Shown piece by piece: positions 26,087 through 34,765 of a stretch of DNA of 64,000 bases. The notes beneath the pieces are model-generated. The model made no database searches. It was not told where the DNA came from and was given only the letters and a program-made list of their open reading frames with translations. Numbering within the stretch: the first letter of the stretch is position 1; every line of letters starts with the position of its first letter. This DNA comes from Acidobacteriota bacterium (GTDB lineage Bacteria; Acidobacteriota; Thermoanaerobaculia; Gp7-AA8): contig QHVT01000008.1 of the NCBI GenBank assembly GCA_003223645.1, positions 248,001 to 312,000 on the forward strand, written 5' to 3'. A program made the position numbers and the translations under genes.

Positions 26087-28483
26087 CCGCACTACAATGC
26101 GCGCGCCTTGAATGCACCACGCCGCCACGACATCCTCGCCGTCGCGCTGCTCGCGCTCCTTGGAACAGTCTTTTTCATCGACGTTCTCATCGGCAGCGGC
26201 GACTTCTACATGCGCGATCTGTCGCGCTACTACTACCCGACCAAGCAGGTGCTGCGCAGCATCGTGCAGAACGGCGAGTTTCCGTACTGGAACCGCCACT
26301 TCGGAGCGGGCCAGCCGATCGCCGCGAATCCCGAGCACGAGGTCTTCTATCCGCTGACGTGGCTCATTCTTCTTCCGAGCTACGACCTCGGCTATCGCCT
26401 GCACATCCTCGTGCACATCTACATCGGTCTCCTCGGCATGTACGCGCTGTTGCGATCGATGCAGCTCCGCGCAACGGCCGCGTTCTTCGGCGCGCTCGCG
26501 TTCGGGCTCGGCGGCATCTATCTCTCGTACATCAACCTCCTGCCGATCCTCTTCTGCGCCGCCTGGCTTCCGCTGACGTGTTTGTACGTGCGGAAGTTTC
26601 TACTCCAGCCGTCGCTGCGCGTTTTCGCGCTCGCATCGCTCTTTCTGGGATTGCAGTTTCTCGTCGGCGAGCCGACGACGGTGATGCAGACCGGCCTCCT
26701 CATCGGCATGTACGCGCTCTATCGCGGCTGGTACGCCGCGCGCGACGCGAATCTGTCGTGGAAGCACGCCATCGGCGAGATGCTGCCGCGCGTCGCGTTC
26801 ATCGGGCTCATCTCCATCGCCGCGTTCTTTGTCGGCGCGGCGCAGATGCTGCCCGCGCTCGATCACGTTGCCGACTCGGCGCGCTCGCGGCCGTTCGACT
26901 TCTCGCTCGTGTCCGCGTGGAGCATGCCGTGGGCAAAGTACGCGGAGCTGATCTATCCGAACTTCCTCGGCCACATCTCCATCGATCGCGTGATGTGGTA
27001 CTGGGGCGGCGGGCTCTATCCCGGAATGGGCTCGCCGTTCCTCTTCAACATCTACGCGGGACTGCTCGTCACCGCGCTGGCCGTCTGCGCGATTTTCGTC
27101 CGCCCGCGCGGCGGCCGCTTCGTGCTTCTCCTCTTCATCATTTCCTCGCTCCTCGCGCTCGGCGGACACACGCCGTTCATGCACCTCCTCTACAAGCTCC
27201 ACATCGCGCAGTCGATCCGCTATCCCGAGAAATTCATCCTCCTCGCGGTGTTCGCCGGGACGATCCTCGCCGCGCAGATGTTTCAGCGGCTGATCGACGG
27301 CGACGAAGGCGTGCGCGACGCGATGATGGGATTCGTCCTCGCGACCGCGATCGTCGCGGCCGTGATGGCGATCGCCGGCTTCACGCCGTACTACGGCAAG
27401 ACGTTCATGAAAGTGTGGGGCCTCACGAAGGGCGGCGCCGCGACGTACATGATCAAGCTGACGCGTCGCGACTGGATCATCGCCGCAATCCGGGGATTCG
27501 TTCTCTTCGGGCTGCTGCGGTTCGCGTTCGTGCTCAAGCGTCCGATCTGGATCGCGCTCCTCTTCCTCTTCTTCGCCGCCGACCTCGGGCCGGTCGCGAA
27601 TGAAACCAATCCGCGCATGCCGGCGCGCTTTTTTCTCGAAGAGCCGGCGGTCGTCAGTCAGCTGAATCCGAATCACTCCGCCTATCGCGTCTTTCACGAA
27701 GCCGACTGGTACGGACGCGAGCCGATCGCGCGCGATTACTTTTCGGCCGGCAACGCCGTCTACTGGATCGTGCGCAACGGCCTCATGCCGATGGTCCCCG
27801 CCGGCCACGGCCTGCAGATGGTCGTCGATCGCGACTACGACAAGACCGCGCTCCTTCCGACGCTCGACCTCATCGACTCGGTGTGGGACGTGAAGCGTTA
27901 CGGACGCAAAGACTGGTGGCGTCCGTTCGCGGCGATGTCGAACATCTGGTATCGCGGAAACTATCGCCACTTCGCGGACGAGAAGAAGCGGACGAAGGGC
28001 GATCTCACGAAGGCGGAGCCGATCGCGTTCGAAGAGATCAAAGAGCATTACCCGCGCTACTACTTCGCCGATCAGGTGGTCACGATTCGCGACCGCCGCG
28101 ACTTCGTCGACAAGCTCGTCAAACCGGATCAGTACTCGCTCACCGCCGCGTTCGTGCGCGCGCCGTCGTTCGTCCCCGCGCGCGGCGTCGTGCGCGGCGT
28201 CGCCGAGACGGCGAACAACGCGACGATCGACGTCGACGCGAGCGGAAAATCATTTCTCGTGATGAGCGTGACGCCGCACAAGTACTGGCACATCGCGATC
28301 GACGGGAAGCGCGCCGCCGCGATCGTCACGAACATCGGTTATCAGGGCATCGTCGTTCCTGCAGGACGCCATCGCGTGACGATGCGCTATCGCAATGATC
28401 TCGCCGCGAAGGCGCTGATCGTCTCGATCGTCACGACCATTCTTCTTCTTGCGGCGGCATTCCTGCCTAGACGTGCCTCATGA
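26051..28483 (+). CDS. YfhO-like polytopic membrane protein; true start may be TTG 26108
   Basis: Same architecture as previous gene (HFGAGQPIAANPEHEVFYPLTWLILLP; MSVTPHKYWHIAIDGKRA); first 19 codons lie in tandem repeat. Confidence 0.85.
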   Translation: MSYSSYKSYQSYPHYNARALNAPRRHDILAVALLALLGTVFFIDVLIGSGDFYMRDLSRYYYPTKQVLRSIVQNGEFPYWNRHFGAGQPIAANPEHEVFYPLTWLILLPSYDLGYRLHILVHIYIGLLGMYALLRSMQLRATAAFFGALAFGLGGIYLSYINLLPILFCAAWLPLTCLYVRKFLLQPSLRVFALASLFLGLQFLVGEPTTVMQTGLLIGMYALYRGWYAARDANLSWKHAIGEMLPRVAFIGLISIAAFFVGAAQMLPALDHVADSARSRPFDFSLVSAWSMPWAKYAELIYPNFLGHISIDRVMWYWGGGLYPGMGSPFLFNIYAGLLVTALAVCAIFVRPRGGRFVLLLFIISSLLALGGHTPFMHLLYKLHIAQSIRYPEKFILLAVFAGTILAAQMFQRLIDGDEGVRDAMMGFVLATAIVAAVMAIAGFTPYYGKTFMKVWGLTKGGAATYMIKLTRRDWIIAAIRGFVLFGLLRFAFVLKRPIWIALLFLFFAADLGPVANETNPRMPARFFLEEPAVVSQLNPNHSAYRVFHEADWYGREPIARDYFSAGNAVYWIVRNGLMPMVPAGHGLQMVVDRDYDKTALLPTLDLIDSVWDVKRYGRKDWWRPFAAMSNIWYRGNYRHFADEKKRTKGDLTKAEPIAFEEIKEHYPRYYFADQVVTIRDRRDFVDKLVKPDQYSLTAAFVRAPSFVPARGVVRGVAETANNATIDVDASGKSFLVMSVTPHKYWHIAIDGKRAAAIVTNIGYQGIVVPAGRHRVTMRYRNDLAAKALIVSIVTTILLLAAAFLPRRAS

Positions 28484-29874
28484 TCATCACCCGGCGCCAC
28501 CGCAACGAGCGCATCGCCGCGGCGATCTTCGTCGCGGTCGCGCTGGTCGCGGTCGTGGTCTTCATCCAATGGAACAAGTCCGAGGAAGAAGCGCTGCGGA
28601 GTGATTCGAGATACATCCCGAAAAGAGAAACGATCACGCCGCAGATCCTCCTCCTGCGCGACTACGTGCGCATCGACACGTCGAATGCCGAGGGCGTCGC
28701 GAAAGGCGCGCGTTGGCTCGCGGCGCAGCTCGAGCGCATCGGCGTCCACGCCGAACTGATCGAGTCGACACCCGGCCGCTGGAACGTCTACGCGCGCATT
28801 CGCGGCAAACAGCGCGGCGGCGGACTGCTCCTCGTCAACCACATCGACGTCGTCGGCGTGAAGCCCGCGGAATGGAAGCAGCCGCCGTTCGAAGGGAAGA
28901 TCCACCTCAATCAATTGTGGGGACGCGGCGCGCTGGACATGAAAGGCATCGCGCTCTGCGAGCTCTTCGCGATGGCCGCGGTGCAGCGCCGCGGCACGCC
29001 CGGGCACGACATCGCATTCCTCGCCACTGCCGAAGAAGAGCAGGGCAGCGAAAACGGGATGAAGTGGCTGCTCGCGCATCGGCCCGAACTCTTCGAGGGA
29101 CTCGAGTACGCGATCTCCGAGGGCGGGGTGACGGAGGTGATCGGCGAGAGGATGACCTACTTCGGAATCGAAGTGGGCTCGAAGCAGCGCATGCATCTCA
29201 CGCTGCTCGCGCCGCAGAAGCAAATGCTGCTCGACGCGCGGATGGCGCTCGAGCCGTACATGACCTCGCATGAACGCGCGCGCGTCCTTCCTGAAGTGCG
29301 GCAGTTCTTTCGCGACGTCGCGGCGACGCGCATCGCGTTTAAAGAGTCTCTCTCCGACATCGACCGCGCGATCGCCGAGGGAAAAGCGTGGGAGCTGCCG
29401 GCGTCGTATCGCGATCTGCTTCAGAACACGATGAACGTCGAGATGCCGCAGCGCGGAAGCGATCAGTGGTACATGGGCCTGCAGATGCTCAACCTGCCGG
29501 ACGAGCTTCCGAAAGAGCGGGCGAGCTGGCTTCAGCAATTCGTCGCGCCATACGGCGTCTCGGTGAGAGTCGACAGCGAGGAAGGACCCGTTCCGTCGTC
29601 GCGCATCGACACGCCGCTGATGCGAACGCTCGCCGGTGAGGCGCGCGCGTTCTACCAAGTCAACGCGGGATCGGAGATCCTCTACGCGTCGACGAGCGAC
29701 TGCCGCTTTCTGCGCGCTCACGGAATGCAGTGCTACGGCATTTCGCCCTATCTCGTCGACTTCTCGCAGTCGCTGACGATCCATCACGCCGACGAGCGCA
29801 TCCGCCTCGACTGGTTCATGAACGGAATCGATTATTTTGAGCGATCGATTTTGAGCTGGTCGCAGCGGCCCTGA
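28480..29874 (+). CDS. M20-family metallopeptidase
   Basis: LLLVNHIDVVGVKPAEWKQPPFEGKIHLNQLWGRGALDMKG; TAEEEQGSENG. Confidence 0.9.
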   Translation: MIITRRHRNERIAAAIFVAVALVAVVVFIQWNKSEEEALRSDSRYIPKRETITPQILLLRDYVRIDTSNAEGVAKGARWLAAQLERIGVHAELIESTPGRWNVYARIRGKQRGGGLLLVNHIDVVGVKPAEWKQPPFEGKIHLNQLWGRGALDMKGIALCELFAMAAVQRRGTPGHDIAFLATAEEEQGSENGMKWLLAHRPELFEGLEYAISEGGVTEVIGERMTYFGIEVGSKQRMHLTLLAPQKQMLLDARMALEPYMTSHERARVLPEVRQFFRDVAATRIAFKESLSDIDRAIAEGKAWELPASYRDLLQNTMNVEMPQRGSDQWYMGLQMLNLPDELPKERASWLQQFVAPYGVSVRVDSEEGPVPSSRIDTPLMRTLAGEARAFYQVNAGSEILYASTSDCRFLRAHGMQCYGISPYLVDFSQSLTIHHADERIRLDWFMNGIDYFERSILSWSQRP

Positions 29875-30029
29875 CAAAGTTTGTCACGAACCTCGCGGTT
29901 GTGACGTCAATTTTCGTCTTTACTGACGGGCCGGCGAATAGGTAAGTCGTTTCCCCGCAGTTGCTTGACCAGATGGTAGAACGAGGCACTCCGATTGCCT
30001 TAAGGACGTTTCGGAAAAGGAGGGTTTTG

Positions 30030-30512
30030 ATGACGAAGAAACAAAAAGGATTCACGCTCATCGAACTGCTCATCGTCGTCGCGATCATCGGCATCCTCGC
30101 CGCCATCGCGATTCCGAACCTGCTCACCGCCATGCAGCGGTCGAAGCAGAAACGGACGATGGCAGATATGCGCAGCATCGCAACCGCTTGGGAAGCGCGC
30201 GCGACGGACACGAACACGTACACGGCCGCCGGTACCACGATCAGCGGCGTGTCGTTCATCAATCCGGACGTCTCGATCTCCGGCGTTGCCGGATTCCTCT
30301 CGCCGACGTACATCAAGAAGTGCCCCACCGTCGACGCGTGGAACACGGGGTATAACGTCGGCTCGAATTCGACGCAGTACGCGATCGAGTCCGCCGGCAA
30401 GGACAAGACCATGAACGTCCCCGGCACGCTCACCACGACGAAGTTCGACTGCGACATCATTTTCGCGGACGGCACGTTCGTCGTGTATCCGGAAGGCGTG
30501 CAGTCGCAGTAA
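30030..30512 (+). CDS. Type IV pilin-like protein (prepilin N-terminal methylation motif)
   Basis: KKQKGFTLIELLIVVAIIGILAAIAIPNLL; AAAAGGAGGG RBS. Confidence 0.92.
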   Translation: MTKKQKGFTLIELLIVVAIIGILAAIAIPNLLTAMQRSKQKRTMADMRSIATAWEARATDTNTYTAAGTTISGVSFINPDVSISGVAGFLSPTYIKKCPTVDAWNTGYNVGSNSTQYAIESAGKDKTMNVPGTLTTTKFDCDIIFADGTFVVYPEGVQSQ

Positions 30513-30537
30513 CGCCCGTCCCCCGGGATCAAAATCG

Positions 30538-30572
30538 GGCGCACCCTCCCCTTGGTGGGGTGCGCCTTTTTT
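30538..30572 (+). terminator. Rho-independent terminator between two pilin genes
   Basis: GGCGCACCCTCCCCTTGGTGGGGTGCGCCTTTTTT. Confidence 0.85.
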
Positions 30573-30604
30573 CTGCAATCTCAAAATAGGACCGGAGCAC
30601 GCGA

Positions 30605-31093
30605 ATGCGGAGAGAGAGCGGCTTCACCCTCATCGAACTGCTGATCGTGGTGGCCATCATCGGAATCCTGGCAGCCATCGCGATCCCCAACCTGCTGACG
30701 GCGATCCAGCGCGCCAAGCAGAAGCGCACCATGGCCGACATGCGCGCCGTCGCGATGGCGTGGGAAGAGCGCGCCGCCGACTTCGGCCAGTTCAGCGCCG
30801 CGGGCGCCGGCGTCACCTGGCCCGCCACCACTGCCAACGGCATCGACTCGGTGAAAATCATCCTGCAGGGAACGTACATGCGCACCGTTCCGCTGGTCGA
30901 CGGCTGGGGCAACAAATTCGCCACCGGCACCGGCTGCGGTGGACATTGCTACGCGATCGAGTCGTACGGCAAAGACGGCTTCGACGAAACGGAAACGCAA
31001 GGCAACGCCATCACCACGACGAAGTTCGACTGCGACATCGTCTACTCCGACGGCAACTTCGTGAAGTACCCGGAAGGAGTGCAGACCCAGTAG
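30605..31093 (+). CDS. Type IV pilin-like protein, paralogue of 30030..30512
   Basis: RESGFTLIELLIVVAIIGILAAIAIPNLLTAIQRAKQKRTMADMRAVA. Confidence 0.92.
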   Translation: MRRESGFTLIELLIVVAIIGILAAIAIPNLLTAIQRAKQKRTMADMRAVAMAWEERAADFGQFSAAGAGVTWPATTANGIDSVKIILQGTYMRTVPLVDGWGNKFATGTGCGGHCYAIESYGKDGFDETETQGNAITTTKFDCDIVYSDGNFVKYPEGVQTQ

Positions 31094-31131
31094 CAGGAGC
31101 TCCGGGTGTGAGCGCATCGCGAGATACGTTA

Positions 31132-31218
31132 AAGATGAAGGGTGAAGGATGAGGGATGAAAGATGAATGGCTTGAGGACCACTCATCGATCATCCTTCAT
31201 CCTTCATCCTTCATCCTT
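31132..31218. repeat. Tandem-repeat hairpin (7-bp GATGAAG-type units and reverse complement)
   Basis: gatgaagggtgaaggatgagggatgaaagatgaatgg ... catccttcatccttcatccttcatccttg. Confidence 0.95.
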
Positions 31219-31251
31219 GCTCCGACTCGCGAAGCACTTTCCCAGCACTCC

Positions 31252-31855
31252 TCACGCGCTCTGCTTTTCCTTCAGCACCGCGTTCATCCCCGCGTAGAAG
31301 CGCTCGTGCGAGGCCATCGCCTCGCGATAGATCTGCGGGAACTGCGGCAGGTCTTTCTTCGCCACGACCAGGTTCACGCCGAAGAGAAATGCGGCGTTGC
31401 CGTCGAGCGTGCGCAAGCCGTCGCCGACGAGGATGAAGAACGACTTTCTTCGATCGGCGGGCATGAGCGAGATGATCGGGCTCATCCCATCGAGCGGCGG
31501 CTGGGTGAGCTGCGCGGGATGGATGACGACGAGCCGCGGGAACTCCTGATTGAAAAACTCGCGCGCGCGCGCCGCATCCGGCTGCAACACCGGCAGAAAT
31601 CCGACGAGCTTCACGGCCTGGCGCAACGCCGGATCGTCCGCGCTGACGATGAGCGCCTTTTCGCCGAACTCGTTCTCGTGGTCTTCGTGATGCTGCGGAG
31701 TCTCCGCCGCGGGCGCCGCGCTCTGCAGCTTGCTTCCGTCGACGACGATCTTCTCTTTGCACACGGGACACGGAAACTGCACTTCGCGCGGCGGCAGCTT
31801 GGTCTCGTCGAGCGAGAGCGGCTTGTGGCAGTTCGCGCAGGTGATCTTGATCATC
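31252..31855 (-). CDS. Zinc-ribbon protein, receiver-like C-terminus, co-oriented with pilT-like gene
   Basis: MIKITCANCHKPLSLDETKLPPREVQFPCPVCKEKI CxxC pairs. Confidence 0.65.
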
Positions 31856-31856
31856 G

Positions 31857-33002
31857 CTACTCCAGCATCGACAACATCGACTCGCCTTCCGACTCCGCCG
31901 GCCGCGCATCCGGCTCGTCGGTCATGCGCAACGCGAGATTGGTCGGGTTCGTCGCGTACGCCATGGCCGTCTCTTTCGAGACCACGCGCTGCTGCCACAG
32001 CTTCTCGATCTCGTCATCAAACGTCTGCATGCCGTCGACCGAGCCGTCGTGCATGGCGTCGATGAGCGAGCGCCCTTCCGACTCACCCTTCAGCACGTAG
32101 TCGCGCGTGCGCATCGTCGACTTCAGAATCTCCAGCGCGGCGATGCGGCCGCCGCCGATCTTCGGCAAGAGGCGCTGCGACACGACGTAGCGGAACGACT
32201 GCGAGAAGCGCGTGCGTACCTGCGGCTCCTGATCTTTCGGGAAGACGCCGACGATGCGGTCGATCGTCTTCGCCGCGTCGATCGTGTGCAGCGTCGAGAG
32301 CACGAGGTGCCCCGTCTCCGCCGCTTCCATCGCGATCTCGATCGTCTCCACGTCGCGCATCTCGCCGATGAGGATCACCTTCGGCGCTTGGCGGAGCGCG
32401 GCGCGCAGCGCCAGCGAGAACGACTTCGTGTCCGATCCCAGCTCGCGCTGATTCACCGTCGACTTGATGTGCTTGTGCATGTACTCGAGGGGATCTTCAA
32501 TCGTGATGATGTGGTACGCGTTCTCCTGGTTGATCTTGTGGATGATCGCCGCGAGCGTGGTCGATTTGCCGGAGCCGGTCGGACCCGTGACGAGCACGAT
32601 GCCGTTCTTCAGTTTGGAGACGTTATGAATCTCCCGCGGCATCTTCAGCGATTCCAGCGACGGCACTCCCTCGGGGATGACGCGCAGCACGATCGCGTAC
32701 GTGCCGCGCTGCGAGAAGACGTTCACGCGGAAGCGCGTCTTCTGCGGGATCGAATACGACAGGTCGACGCTGCCGTTCGCCAGCAGCGTGCGCGTCAGCT
32801 CGCGGTCGCCGCGCAGCATGTGCAGCGCGATCATCTCCGTCTGGAACGGCGTGAGACGCGGAAGACCGGGGAAATTGACCGGAACGAGTTGCCCGTCGAC
32901 TTCCACCTGCGGCGGACGCCCAACGGAGAAGTTCAGGTCCGACACGCGTTCGGAAATCTTCAGCATCGCCTCGAGGATCGCGTCGAGGTTGAAGTTCTTC
33001 AT
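31857..33002 (-). CDS. PilT/PilU-family twitching motility ATPase
   Basis: VTGPTGSGKSTTLAAIIHKIN; IEDPLEYMHKH; GEMRDVETIEIAMEAAETGHLVLSTLHT. Confidence 0.95.
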   Translation of the reverse strand: MKNFNLDAILEAMLKISERVSDLNFSVGRPPQVEVDGQLVPVNFPGLPRLTPFQTEMIALHMLRGDRELTRTLLANGSVDLSYSIPQKTRFRVNVFSQRGTYAIVLRVIPEGVPSLESLKMPREIHNVSKLKNGIVLVTGPTGSGKSTTLAAIIHKINQENAYHIITIEDPLEYMHKHIKSTVNQRELGSDTKSFSLALRAALRQAPKVILIGEMRDVETIEIAMEAAETGHLVLSTLHTIDAAKTIDRIVGVFPKDQEPQVRTRFSQSFRYVVSQRLLPKIGGGRIAALEILKSTMRTRDYVLKGESEGRSLIDAMHDGSVDGMQTFDDEIEKLWQQRVVSKETAMAYATNPTNLALRMTDEPDARPAESEGESMLSMLE

Positions 33003-33018
33003 GAGCGGGTCATTTTAG

Positions 33019-33098
33019 ATGCAGATGGCAGATGGCGGATGGCAGATGGCAGAAAATGCAACCGACTTCGCCATCCGCCGTCTGCCATCCGCCATCTC
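33019..33098. repeat. Tandem-repeat hairpin (7-bp GATGGCR units and reverse complement)
   Basis: gcagatggcagatggcggatggcagatggcag ... gccatccgccgtctgccatccgccatc. Confidence 0.95.
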
Positions 33099-33130
33099 TT
33101 CTTCGCACTACCCTCTCATACAATCCCCTC

Positions 33131-33553
33131 GTGTGCGTAATCGGCATCGACTTGGGCGCGCGCCGAATCGGCATCGCGGTCAGCGACTCCGGCATCCTGG
33201 CGACGCCGCATTCGGTGATGCGCAACGAGGGAGACGTGATCGCGAAGTTGGAAAATCTGGCGCGCGAGCTCGACGCGGACACGTTCGTCGTCGGCATTCC
33301 GAAGCGCGCGCACAGCAGCGCCGGCGAGGAAAAGTTCCGCGACTTCGCCGAACGGCTGCGGCAGAGAACCTGCAAACAGGTCGTGCTCTGGGATGAGAGT
33401 CTCTCCACCGTCGAAGCGATGGAACGGCTGCGCGCGGCCGGCCGCAACCGGCGCGACGCGCAGAAGGACATCGACATGTACGCGGCAGCGGTGATTCTTC
33501 AGTCGTATCTCGACCGAAGGGCGGACCAAGCCATGGCCGGGAGGCCGTCATAG
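33131..33553 (+). CDS. ruvX: Putative Holliday junction resolvase (YqgF/RuvX)
   Basis: VIGIDLGARRIGIAVSD; WDESLSTVEAMERL; KDIDMYAAAVILQSYLD; GTG start. Confidence 0.93.
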   Translation: MCVIGIDLGARRIGIAVSDSGILATPHSVMRNEGDVIAKLENLARELDADTFVVGIPKRAHSSAGEEKFRDFAERLRQRTCKQVVLWDESLSTVEAMERLRAAGRNRRDAQKDIDMYAAAVILQSYLDRRADQAMAGRPS

Positions 33554-33585
33554 CCGCGCGCCGCGAGAAACGCGGCTGCCGCAAA

Positions 33586-34608
33586 GTGGGGCAGTCGCTG
33601 TTGACGATCGCGATCTTCGCCGTGCTCATTGGCGCCGGCGCGACGTGGTTTTTCTGGCGCGCGCTCAACACGCCGTACAAGGGCTACACCGAAACCGCGA
33701 AGCGCGTCGAAGTGCGCCGCGGACAACGCACGTCGACGATCCTGCAGCAGCTGCAGAAAGCGGGCGTGCTGCGCGACGAATGGATCCCGCTCGTCTACAT
33801 GAAGCTCCTCCGCGCGCGCGACTCCGTGAAAGCGGGCGTGTACGAATTCGACAAAGCGATGTCGCCGATCGACGTGATCGACAAGATGGTCCGCGGCGAC
33901 GTCGTGCTGAAAACGATCACCATCCGCGAAGGACTCGATCGTTTCGCCATCGCGCGCCTCTTCGCCACCGAAGGACTCGGCACGGAGAAAGAGTGGAAGA
34001 AGGTCACCGACGAAGGGGACTTGATTCACGACATCGCACCCGAGGCGGATTCACTCGAGGGATATCTGTTTCCTGACACGTACAAGTTCGATCCCGGCAC
34101 GCCGGCGTCGACGATCGCGAAGGCGATGGTCGCGAACTTCCGCCAGCATTGGGGCGGCGAGATCGCGCTGATCAGCAACGGTCTCAACGTCCATCAGACC
34201 GTGACGCTCGCGTCGATCGTCGAGACGGAAGCGCAGCAGCCGCGCGAGCGCCCGATCGTCGCGTCGGTATACCTGAATCGCCTCAACCGCCACATGCTCC
34301 TCGGGGCCGATCCGACCGTGATCTACGCGCTGAAACTCGCGAATCGCTGGGACGGCAACATCCGCAAAAGCGACCTGCAGATCGACTCGCCGTACAACAC
34401 CTATCGCAAGCCCGGCCTCCCGCCCGGCCCGATCGCCAACCCCGGACTCGCATCGCTCCGCGCCGCCGCCGCCCCCGCGACCACGCCGTACCTGTACTTC
34501 GTCGCGCGCAACGACGGCTCGCACGTCTTCGCGACAAACATCAACGAGCACAACGCGAACGTGGAGAAGTATCAGCGGCAATACTTCCGCGATTTGCGCA
34601 GACGCTAG
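33586..34608 (+). CDS. mltG: Endolytic transglycosylase MltG
   Basis: ASIVETEAQQPRERPIVASVYLNRLNRHMLLGADPTVIYAL; YNTYRKPGLPPGPIANPG. Confidence 0.96.
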   Translation: MGQSLLTIAIFAVLIGAGATWFFWRALNTPYKGYTETAKRVEVRRGQRTSTILQQLQKAGVLRDEWIPLVYMKLLRARDSVKAGVYEFDKAMSPIDVIDKMVRGDVVLKTITIREGLDRFAIARLFATEGLGTEKEWKKVTDEGDLIHDIAPEADSLEGYLFPDTYKFDPGTPASTIAKAMVANFRQHWGGEIALISNGLNVHQTVTLASIVETEAQQPRERPIVASVYLNRLNRHMLLGADPTVIYALKLANRWDGNIRKSDLQIDSPYNTYRKPGLPPGPIANPGLASLRAAAAPATTPYLYFVARNDGSHVFATNINEHNANVEKYQRQYFRDLRRR

Positions 34609-34700
34609 TTTGCGAATTGAGAATTGTGAATTGTGAATTGTGAATTGTGGACGAGGCCGCCTCTAAATCCACAATTCCCAATTCACAATTCTCAATTCGC
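34609..34700. repeat. Tandem-repeat hairpin (7-bp GAATTGT units and reverse complement)
   Basis: gaattgagaattgtgaattgtgaattgtgaattgtgg ... ccacaattcccaattcacaattctcaattcgc. Confidence 0.95.
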
Positions 34701-34765
34701 TTCCCCCCTCCGCTCTCTCTGATATCCTTTCCCAAAACCAACACCACCTCCGGGGGTCCACCATC

